From Bacillota bacterium (GTDB taxonomy: Bacteria > Bacillota > Clostridia > Acetivibrionales > DTU013): a stretch of DNA of 5,068 bases. The notes below the pieces were generated by a model. That model was given only the letters and a program-made list of their open reading frames with translations, was not told the DNA's origin and did not search any database. This document shows positions 1 to 4,847 of the stretch, piece by piece (position 1 is the stretch's first letter; the number at the start of each line of letters is the position of its first letter). The stretch is taken from NCBI GenBank assembly GCA_023435925.1, contig JAEZLF010000090.1, positions 1 through 5,068 on the forward strand, given 5' to 3'. The position numbers and the translations under genes are program-made.

Positions 1-110
1 GAGGAAGTAATCCTCTTCTCATTCAGTGTGCTTTTAAACTGTAACGCTATTACAATACCGAAAATCATAAAAACGATCAAAATGATGTATCGGTTTCCGA
101 TTTTCTTCAT
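1..110 (-). CDS. N-terminus of a membrane-anchored protein, possibly DUF881 family (partial)
   Basis: Only the first 36 codons lie in the window; the gene runs off the left edge. The start is ATG at 110-108, with GGAGAG five to seven bases upstream as ribosome binding site. The visible protein starts MKKIGNRY, continues with one hydrophobic segment (about residues 9-24, ILIVFMIFGIVIAL) and then a polar stretch (QFKSTLNEKR). This is the pattern of a single-pass protein with a short cytoplasmic N-terminus and an extracellular body. The basic start, single helix and ALQFKS junction resemble clostridial DUF881 (YlxW/YlxX-like) proteins, which often lie near cell-division genes. That family call is recognition from a short fragment and is tentative; any N-terminally anchored protein remains possible. 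It is divergent from the plus-strand gene at 237. Confidence 0.5.
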   Translation of the reverse strand, partial: MKKIGNRYIILIVFMIFGIVIALQFKSTLNEKRITS

Positions 111-169
111 ATTCTCTCCAAATCCACTATAGTGCATTAACTGCTCATTTTGCTTAACTTAATTCTACT

Positions 170-197
170 TTTAAAAGCGGAATTATTCAAGTATAAT
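170..197 (+). promoter_or_regulatory. Sigma-A-type promoter for the 105-residue acidic protein
   Basis: A perfect TATAAT -10 box lies at 192-197. Upstream, TTTAAA at 170-175 gives a four-of-six -35 box with a 16-base spacer. Transcription would start near 204, about 33 bases before the ATG at 237, leaving a short leader that carries the ribosome binding site. The -10 box is convincing; the -35 box is weak. Confidence 0.5.
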
Positions 198-236
198 ATT
201 GTAACAGACATGACACAAGCATGGGAGGTGACAAAA

Positions 237-554
237 ATGTTCCATGAAGTAAGATATCAGACCGGCGAAGTCCGCGAAGTTGCTGAGAAAATGAAGCAGC
301 GGGAAATACCGCAACTGGAAGTCATTGATATGGAGGAATTTGAAATATTTGCAGGTCGTTTAAATGAATTGGGTATTTTTCTGGCAGTGGATATCCCTTT
401 TGACAAAACGGCAAGAGACGGCGTAAAGGAGCCTGAGTTCGAATTCAGAGCAGCTTTTACGGCCGCTCAGGATCGTGTGGAAGAGCTGATGTTCATCGAT
501 GTATATTTCGAAGCAGAACCTGAAGAAACCTATGATCCGGTAGGTGAAATGTAA
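237..554 (+). CDS. Small acidic protein of unknown function (105 aa)
   Basis: The open frame extends upstream to an ATG at 150, but ATG 237 is chosen: it follows GGGAGGTGA (223-231), a near-perfect ribosome binding site at ideal spacing, and the TATAAT at 192-197 lies inside the longer version. The 105-residue product starts MFHEVRYQTG. It is strongly acidic, with about 27 Asp/Glu against 11 Lys/Arg, and has no cysteine, signal peptide or membrane segment, so it is probably cytosolic. Alternating hydrophobic and charged residues (EEFEIFAGRLNELGIFLAVD, then DRVEELMFIDVYFEAE) suggest a small mixed alpha/beta domain followed by an acidic tail (residues 90-105). I do not recognise the family and assign no function. 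It is a single-gene unit: divergent from the gene at 110 and convergent with the large minus-strand gene ending at 680. Confidence 0.85.
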   Translation: MFHEVRYQTGEVREVAEKMKQREIPQLEVIDMEEFEIFAGRLNELGIFLAVDIPFDKTARDGVKEPEFEFRAAFTAAQDRVEELMFIDVYFEAEPEETYDPVGEM

Positions 555-588
555 GAATTATTTTTCTCCTGCCGATTCACTAACCGGT

Positions 589-615
589 AAAAAAGACCTC
601 TGACACGTCTTTCCC
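589..615 (-). terminator. Candidate intrinsic terminator of the large minus-strand gene
   Basis: Read on the minus strand, AAAGAC (612-607) can pair with GTCTTT (597-592) around a nine-base loop, and the T run continues for three more bases. Three further G-U pairs could extend the stem to nine base pairs, but would use up the T run. It lies 65 bases past the stop codon at 680. The stem is A/T-rich and weak, so this is a candidate only. Confidence 0.35.
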
Positions 616-617
616 TG

Positions 618-642
618 CATTCCTTCGGGAATGGATTCATTT
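618..642 (+). terminator. UUCG-tetraloop hairpin, possible terminator of the acidic-protein gene
   Basis: CATTCC (618-623) and GGAATG (628-633) form a perfect six-base-pair stem closed by a TTCG loop. In plus-strand RNA this is the extra-stable C(UUCG)G tetraloop, which suggests the plus strand is the functional one. The following bases, GATTCATTT, are only moderately T-rich, so termination would be inefficient. It lies 63 bases past the stop of the plus-strand gene. Confidence 0.4.
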
Positions 643-679
643 AAAGGAAATACGTATCGGAGGTTCTCTTTGTACATAA

Positions 680-3157
680 TTAGCTGCGGCTTATTTCCCG
701 TACCTTTCTCACGTATATATTCGTCAGTTCTTCAGCAAATTCTGCGTTCATTCCTTCTCCAATCACATTACATACGGGCTTGTCATTATCCGGCAGCACA
801 AGTACCCATCCATTGTCCGTATACATCTTCACTCCCTCCAGCGTTTCGATTTTACTCCCGCTATGCTCCTGAATCAGTTTCCGGATGACTTTTCCCTTTG
901 CATTCCAGCTGCATTCGACTTCCTGTCTGTGCATGTGTATTTCCGGTATCATATCGACGAGAGAGGATAAGCTTGTTTGATTGACCGACAAGAAATCCAG
1001 CAGTTTGATAAAGCCGGCAACGGAGTCAAAATGCATTGTGAATTGCTCCAGCATCTCTTCCTTGGTGCTTCTGTCCAGAAGCTTGCCCATGACGTCGCGT
1101 GTGGATGCTTTTGACCTGATCACCTTTCCCCGGTATTCATCTGCCATTTTGTCCACCACCTGACTGGCTGTAACAGGTACGACCACCGTACCGCCTTTGA
1201 TAGATCTGAACAACACCAAAGATATCAATGCAATAAACATATCATCTGTTATCAGTCGGCCATTTTCGTCAACCAGCAGCATTTTTTCACAGGACTCCTC
1301 AACGGAAACACCCATATCAAATCCCCCGTGTTTTACAAAGCTGCAGAAATCTCCAACACCTTGCGTACCGGGTAAATTGCTCTCCGGCTCCAGTCTCTCC
1401 TGTTCCGTTCTCTCCGGTTCCTGACTCACTGTTTCAACCTTACAGCCGATGCCTTCCAGCAGTTCTGACAGCGTTTGAGAGATAAAAGGCGATCCTGCTT
1501 TTAATGCTATTTTGTAATCCAGACTTTCTGATTTCATATTATGAATAATACTTTTAAGATAGAAATCGCCGAAGCCTTTCATCTCCTTGACACCTTTGAG
1601 ACAATCGCCTTCACACCGGTTAAAATCATCTCTGATAAAGACATTTTCAATCTTTCTTTCCGTATTTCTGTCAATATTACTGCCTCTCATATCAAGAAAA
1701 TCGATCATCAGCCTTGATTTTCTTCCGGTGCACGTGCTGATGTGTATCCCACCATTTAACCGGTAAAAACGTACAGCAGAGCGCATTGCCGGCAAAAGCA
1801 GCTTCTCGAAGTCATTTACAAGTATACCTGCTGAAATCAGGCCTGAAACCATAGCATTCTTTATCATAAGAGCTGCAGGTGAATCATCACAGCTGATTCC
1901 GATAGCTCCATTTTTTCCATGTACCGCTCCGTATGCCGCACCCATTCTCGCAGCAAATTCAGGGGTCATGTCGATATTGATTTCTCCGGCAATACCTCTG
2001 TTTCCAAAAACCTGCCTGTTTGCCCTGGAACCCCATACCAGGTTCGAGCTCACTTCCATATCAGGCTCTACATATTTGTCCGGCCATATCATTACACCGG
2101 GCCGGACAATCACCTGTTCATCGATCAGGGAATAATCTCCGACAATAGCTTGTTCAAATACGGAAACCCCTTGCTTCAGATTCACATGACCACAAACAAT
2201 GCTGCCCCGCAGCTGTGCGCCTGTACCAATCATACAGTTTTCCCACACGATACTCTTTTTAAGACCACAGCGTTCGGAAATCATACTGTTGTTCCCTATG
2301 ATAGAAAAGCTTCCGATATCCGAGCCACTTCTGATATGGCAGCCTGATCCTACAATACAGGGCGCTGTTAGCTTTACTCCGCGGTCTATGACCGTTCCGT
2401 TTCCAATCCAGATTCCACTGCCTTGCTCCCTGCCTCGGATACTGATTTTCACTTTACCCAGCATAATATCTGCATGAGCTTGGATATATGCGTTAATGTC
2501 GCCGATATCACACCAATAGTTTTCTGTTGTGTAACCGTATAAAGGCTTATTTTCTTTTAACAGCACAGGAAACAAATCCTTGCTGAAATCAAACACTTCA
2601 TCACGTTTCATATATTGGAAAATATCCGGTGACAAAATGTAAATACCCGTATTGACGGTATCACTGAAAACTTCACCCCAACCGGGTTTTTCCAGGAAAC
2701 GTATAATTTTTCCATCTTTATCTGTTACTACGACTCCATATTCAAGCGGCACATCCACTCTTTTCAGAATGAGTGTGGCCATGGCATTCCTGCTTCTGTG
2801 AAAATCAATTGCACCCCCCAGATCCACATCAGTTAATGCATCGCCGCTAATCACCAGAAACGTATCATCAAGAAAATTCTCAGCATTCTTAACACTTCCT
2901 GCTGTACCCAATGGTTTCTCTTCAACAAAATAACGCATCCTTACGTCAAATCCACTACCGTCATCAAAATATTCTCTTATGGAATCGGGCAGATATTGAA
3001 GCGTTGCAGCGATATCCCGTATTTTATAACGTTTCAGCAGTTCGACAATATGTTCCATTACAGGCTTGTTTGCCACCGGTATCATGGGCTTAGGCCTCCG
3101 GCAGGTCAGGGGCCTGAGTCTGGAGCCTTCTCCGCCAGCCATAATTACAGCTTTCAT
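680..3157 (-). CDS. Sugar-1-phosphate nucleotidyltransferase / degenerate phosphomannomutase fusion (825 aa)
   Basis: Three parts are visible. Residues 1 to about 240 are a nucleotidyltransferase with intact signatures: AGGEGSRLRPLT (7-18), RPKPMIP (21-27), EKPLGTAG (80-87), GD106 and D110, EYG, FLEKP (154-158), NTG (169-171) and WCDIGD (215-220). It should make an NDP-sugar from a sugar-1-phosphate; GDP-mannose is the usual annotation, but base and sugar are unproven. Residues about 245-360 show a hexapeptide left-handed beta-helix. Residues about 383-825 follow the phosphomannomutase fold (FGNRG at 384-388, C-terminal EGVKMYTDNGWVLVLP), yet its catalytic serine, metal loop and phosphate loop are all replaced. 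The length is normal for the clostridial/cyanobacterial fusions. Start: ATG 3157, nine bases after AAAGGA; the in-frame ATG at 3208 has no ribosome binding site and would add 17 residues before the conserved MKAVIMAGG. Probably supplies sugar nucleotides for envelope polymers. Confidence 0.93.
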   Translation of the reverse strand: MKAVIMAGGEGSRLRPLTCRRPKPMIPVANKPVMEHIVELLKRYKIRDIAATLQYLPDSIREYFDDGSGFDVRMRYFVEEKPLGTAGSVKNAENFLDDTFLVISGDALTDVDLGGAIDFHRSRNAMATLILKRVDVPLEYGVVVTDKDGKIIRFLEKPGWGEVFSDTVNTGIYILSPDIFQYMKRDEVFDFSKDLFPVLLKENKPLYGYTTENYWCDIGDINAYIQAHADIMLGKVKISIRGREQGSGIWIGNGTVIDRGVKLTAPCIVGSGCHIRSGSDIGSFSIIGNNSMISERCGLKKSIVWENCMIGTGAQLRGSIVCGHVNLKQGVSVFEQAIVGDYSLIDEQVIVRPGVMIWPDKYVEPDMEVSSNLVWGSRANRQVFGNRGIAGEINIDMTPEFAARMGAAYGAVHGKNGAIGISCDDSPAALMIKNAMVSGLISAGILVNDFEKLLLPAMRSAVRFYRLNGGIHISTCTGRKSRLMIDFLDMRGSNIDRNTERKIENVFIRDDFNRCEGDCLKGVKEMKGFGDFYLKSIIHNMKSESLDYKIALKAGSPFISQTLSELLEGIGCKVETVSQEPERTEQERLEPESNLPGTQGVGDFCSFVKHGGFDMGVSVEESCEKMLLVDENGRLITDDMFIALISLVLFRSIKGGTVVVPVTASQVVDKMADEYRGKVIRSKASTRDVMGKLLDRSTKEEMLEQFTMHFDSVAGFIKLLDFLSVNQTSLSSLVDMIPEIHMHRQEVECSWNAKGKVIRKLIQEHSGSKIETLEGVKMYTDNGWVLVLPDNDKPVCNVIGEGMNAEFAEELTNIYVRKVREISRS
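1379..1417 (-). repeat. 15-base imperfect tandem repeat inside the fusion gene
   Basis: On the coding strand three units follow each other: CCGGAGAGAACGGAA, CAGGAGAGACTGGAG and the partial CCGGAGAGC. They encode PERTE, QERLE and PES (residues 581-593). The period is a multiple of three, so copy changes keep frame. The repeat makes an acidic, proline-containing linker inside the phosphomannomutase-like half, between the GCKVETV strand and the GFDMGVS strand. Confidence 0.7.
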
Positions 3158-3305
3158 TATCTTCATTCCTTTACTAGTTTGTGCATTTCGTAGAATTTCT
3201 TTCTTCATTAATTTCTGCCGATGATGTAGAAATCATACAGCTTTTAAAAAGGAATTTTATTGCACAAATAGGTATATGCCTGACAGATAACGAAAATTCA
3301 ATTCA

Positions 3306-3331
3306 AAAAAGTACCGAAGCAAAAAGTACCG
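3306..3331. repeat. Pair of 11-base direct repeats, AAAAAGTACCG
   Basis: AAAAAGTACCG occurs at 3306-3316 and again at 3321-3331, a 15-base period. It lies between the folT terminator and the fusion gene, so within its 5' region if a promoter lies upstream of it. The 3158-3340 gap otherwise contains no gene. A TTGAAT on the minus strand near 3300 is not followed by a good -10 box at proper spacing, so the promoter of the fusion gene was not identified. Confidence 0.5.
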
Positions 3332-3334
3332 GAC

Positions 3335-3373
3335 AAAAAAAAGAGTGATCCGTTATGAATCCGTTATCACCCT
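3335..3373 (-). terminator. Intrinsic terminator after folT
   Basis: On the minus strand AGGGTGAT (3373-3366) pairs with ATCACTCT (3349-3342) as an eight-base-pair stem with one G-U pair, followed directly by seven T residues (3341-3335). The 16-base loop, together with the 3' arm, contains two copies of the nine-mer ATCCGTTAT (3348-3356 and 3359-3367 on the plus strand). It begins about 48 bases past the folT stop. It should separate folT from the fusion gene, which would then need its own promoter. Confidence 0.8.
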
Positions 3374-3421
3374 GTTAATGAATGCTAATCTATATATGAA
3401 GTCAATGAATTAAATTTCTTA

Positions 3422-3946
3422 TTACGCGATACGTCCAACCCGTCCTGTAAGCATATTTTCGATATACTTTCCTGCATATCGCCATAAAAGGTAGATGGTT
3501 GAAACCTGAACCGGAACCATCATTGCAGATTTGATCACACGCGCCGGCAGCATCGCCATATAGCCCTTACCCAAAAGAATTGTCAGCCAGTAGGTATTCA
3601 AGCCGATATCAACAAACACTGTTACGCACAGAACAGCCAGTGCAACCCGCAGCAGCGTTTTAGGTTTCCTGAACAGGAATATTCCGTATACCACGGCTGT
3701 CAGAAATGCACTTACAGTGAATCCGGGGAAATACGCTCCTTTTGGACCAATGATCATCCCGAGAATATCGCCGAGAACAGCTCCCAGTCCGCCGATCAGC
3801 GGTCCGAAAAGGATGGAAGAGAACGATACGGGCACGAATCCGAAGCTTACTCTGAGGGTGTCGATCTGAAAGGCCAGAAATCGCGTGAGCATTATATCCA
3901 TTGCGACCAGTAAACTTATAAATACTAGAACCTTTGTCTTTTTCAT
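3422..3946 (-). CDS. folT: Folate ECF transporter, substrate-binding S component FolT (174 aa)
   Basis: FolT is the integral membrane, folate-binding subunit of an energy-coupling-factor transporter; it works with the shared module EcfA-EcfA'-EcfT, which is not in this window. The 174 residues form about six hydrophobic helices. Recognisable family features are RVSFGFVPVSFSSILFGP (32-49), GLGAVLGDILG (53-63), PKGAYFPGFTVSAFL (68-82), LNTYWL (116-121) and LPARVIKSAMMVPVQ (133-147). Start: ATG 3946, with GGAGG ten bases upstream; the frame continues 11 codons to an ATG at 3979, but that would place the binding site inside the gene. It ends with tandem TAA TAA. A consensus THF riboswitch directly upstream independently supports the folate assignment and implies repression when reduced folate is plentiful. 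Length is normal for the family. Confidence 0.93.
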   Translation of the reverse strand: MKKTKVLVFISLLVAMDIMLTRFLAFQIDTLRVSFGFVPVSFSSILFGPLIGGLGAVLGDILGMIIGPKGAYFPGFTVSAFLTAVVYGIFLFRKPKTLLRVALAVLCVTVFVDIGLNTYWLTILLGKGYMAMLPARVIKSAMMVPVQVSTIYLLWRYAGKYIENMLTGRVGRIA

Positions 3947-4007
3947 AAAAAAAGCACCTCCTTTCCTTCTAAACGACATTGCGTCACAGAAGGAAAGTCA
4001 TGCCCTT
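3947..4007 (-). promoter_or_regulatory. Riboswitch expression platform: hairpin burying the folT ribosome binding site
   Basis: On the minus strand CTTTCCTTCT (3970-3961 is its partner; 5' arm at 3997-3988) pairs perfectly with AGAAGGAAAG (3970-3961) over ten base pairs with a 17-base loop. After a small internal loop, GCAT (4003-4000) pairs with GTGC (3957-3954), and AAGG (4007-4004) can pair with the first Ts of a seven-T run (3953-3947) that ends at the ATG. The Shine-Dalgarno GGAGG straddles the inner stem end and internal loop. The structure could therefore block ribosomes, terminate transcription, or both. Confidence 0.65.
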
Positions 4008-4011
4008 ATGT

Positions 4012-4113
4012 GGCAGCGGAATGCAACTATTGTACCGCAAATCCGAAAGGATTTTTCGTCCAGCGGCAACTTCCCGTCCAACTGGCACTTCACGCACAAT
4101 AGTCTACTCTGTC
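4012..4113 (-). ncRNA. Tetrahydrofolate (THF-I, folT motif) riboswitch aptamer
   Basis: Read on the minus strand, the segment matches the known THF motif in order: GAGTAGA, GCGTGAAGTGCC, GGACGGGAAGTTGCC, CGAA, GCGG and TTGCATTCCGCT. Helices visible: P1 as short CAG/CTG (4111-4109 with 4016-4014); P2 as eight perfect pairs, ACTATTGT (4103-4096) with ACAATAGT (4033-4026); P3 as CCAG/CTGG (4085-4082 with 4063-4060); P4 as AAATCC/GGATTT (4054-4049 with 4044-4039). Loop-3 GGAA (4074-4071) can pair with TTCC (4021-4018) as the pseudoknot. The family binds reduced folates and controls folate transport or synthesis genes. Its place between a strong promoter and folT fits repression of folate uptake. 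Departures from consensus: G for the second U of GCGUUAAG, and one extra T in the 3' junction. Confidence 0.93.
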
Positions 4114-4131
4114 ATTTGATATTGTAATTCC

Positions 4132-4160
4132 ATTATAGTTCATCTTCTATCAGCTTTCAA
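4132..4160 (-). promoter_or_regulatory. Strong sigma-A promoter for the riboswitch-folT transcript
   Basis: On the minus strand TTGAAA (4160-4155, five of six matches) is followed after exactly 17 bases by a perfect TATAAT (4137-4132). Transcription would begin near 4125, about a dozen bases before the aptamer, which is typical of a riboswitch leader. It lies just past the stop of the TSCPD gene (4179), so folT has its own start even if upstream transcripts read through; no terminator is visible between them. Confidence 0.85.
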
Positions 4161-4178
4161 TATCTGATATCGGCTCTT

Positions 4179-4469
4179 TCAGGTAGAAAAAACCGTTCTG
4201 CCGCAATGTGTCTGGACTGCCTTATCCTGATACGCCCTCAATGCTTTTGACAGCTGATCCGGACAGGATGTACCTTTACCGTCACAATCGATCCCTTTCA
4301 ATTTCTCAATCACTGTCTCCACCGGAAGGCCCTCAACCAATCTGCTGATCCCTGATAAATTTCCGTTACAGCCCGATTTGAATTCTACATGCTTCAGTAC
4401 CCCGTCCTGCACGGATATTTTAATTTCTCTCGAACAAACACCCTTTGTTTTAAACGTAAAGTTTTCCAA
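4179..4469 (-). CDS. TSCPD-domain protein (TIGR03905-like, 96 aa)
   Basis: The product is a small soluble protein with five cysteines: C12 (GVCSREI), C34 (KSGCNGNLSGI), C62 and C69 (DCDGKGTSCPDQL) and C89. The motif TSCPD at 67-71 names the domain, which also occurs at the C-terminus of some class II ribonucleotide reductases. The conserved cysteines suggest metal or redox chemistry, but the function of stand-alone members is not established. The start codon is TTG (4469-4467): a TAG stop lies in frame at 4484-4482, and no ATG or GTG occurs between. AGGGGG (4483-4478) sits eight bases upstream as ribosome binding site; ATT at 4472 is the only other conceivable start. It lies 105 bases past the YkgJ-type gene, in the same direction, and upstream of the folT promoter. 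Length is close to that of the family. Confidence 0.88.
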   Translation of the reverse strand: MENFTFKTKGVCSREIKISVQDGVLKHVEFKSGCNGNLSGISRLVEGLPVETVIEKLKGIDCDGKGTSCPDQLSKALRAYQDKAVQTHCGRTVFST

Positions 4470-4489
4470 AATGCCTGCCCCCTATTGAC

Positions 4490-4506
4490 TGTAAACGTTC
4501 TTTACA
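4490..4506. promoter_or_regulatory. Operator-like inverted repeat TGTAAA-N5-TTTACA
   Basis: TGTAAA (4490-4495) and TTTACA (4501-4506) are perfect six-base inverted halves around CGTTC. The site lies 21 bases upstream of the TTG start of the TSCPD gene, where a repressor could act. Its left part, TGTAAACGTT, resembles a CcpA cre site, but the right half is displaced by three bases. No clear promoter was found around it, so its role is unproven. Confidence 0.3.
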
Positions 4507-4574
4507 TAAATCAAGTGCTTTCAACTTCCTCTTAAATTTAAATTCCCATTCGATATTCTTTGCATTGTGAAGAC

Positions 4575-4829
4575 CTATGGCGTCGTCTCTTTCTCAAGAT
4601 CGAGGAGATATTGCATGGCATCATTTGCTGTCTTTCCGCATTGCTCCTCCGACGGCTGAAGTCCGATGCAGACCTTCGGTCTTTCAGGTCTTCCGAAGAG
4701 CATACATTTATTGTCCGGTGTCAGCTGAATACATCGGACACCGGACGGCTTTCCGTGCGGCATTCCCGGAATGGGTGAAGAGATGGAAGGAGCTATACAG
4801 CAAGCGCCGCAGCCAGGTCTGCATTTCAT
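4575..4829 (-). CDS. YkgJ-family cysteine-cluster protein (84 aa)
   Basis: The 84-residue product has eight cysteines: C3, C7, C10 and C11 in MKCRPGCGACC, then C33 (VRCIQL), C42 (NKCMLF), C54 (PKVCIGL) and C64 (EQCGK). This CxxCxxxC-like cluster, with the SSPIPGMPHGKPSGVRC stretch and the FGRPERPKVC motif, marks the YkgJ/CxxCxxCC family, generally thought to bind zinc or an iron-sulfur cluster; the biological role is unknown. There is no signal peptide or membrane helix. The start ATG 4829 follows AAGGAGGTG by a normal gap, and conserved residues begin at once, so the start is secure. Only 18 bases separate it from the stop of the hemerythrin gene, with the ribosome binding site filling that gap, so the two are probably one transcript. 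It is compact but complete. Confidence 0.88.
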   Translation of the reverse strand: MKCRPGCGACCIAPSISSPIPGMPHGKPSGVRCIQLTPDNKCMLFGRPERPKVCIGLQPSEEQCGKTANDAMQYLLDLEKETTP

Positions 4830-4847
4830 GCTCCCACCTCCTTAAAA

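Noticed and set aside
1919..2477. Two overlapping plus-strand open frames of 142 and 92 codons inside the large gene
   Set aside because: They are antisense to the beta-helix coding region, lack ribosome binding sites and recognisable motifs, and the minus-strand frame has clear protein family signatures.
3158..3208. A 17-codon N-terminal extension of the fusion protein from ATG 3208
   Set aside because: No ribosome binding site precedes that ATG, whereas AAAGGA precedes ATG 3157, where the conserved MKAVIMAGG begins.
3245..3305. Promoter for the fusion gene from TTGAAT near 3300 on the minus strand
   Set aside because: At 17-base spacing the -10 would be CATATA (three of six), and TATACC needs 19 bases; too weak to list as a feature.
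3885..4127. An 80-codon plus-strand frame across the folT start and leader
   Set aside because: It runs antisense through the riboswitch and folT, which are both well supported, and no start signal precedes it.
4490..4506. Canonical CcpA cre site
   Set aside because: The left half fits, but the CA that should end the 14-base motif is three bases too far away; kept only as a generic inverted repeat.
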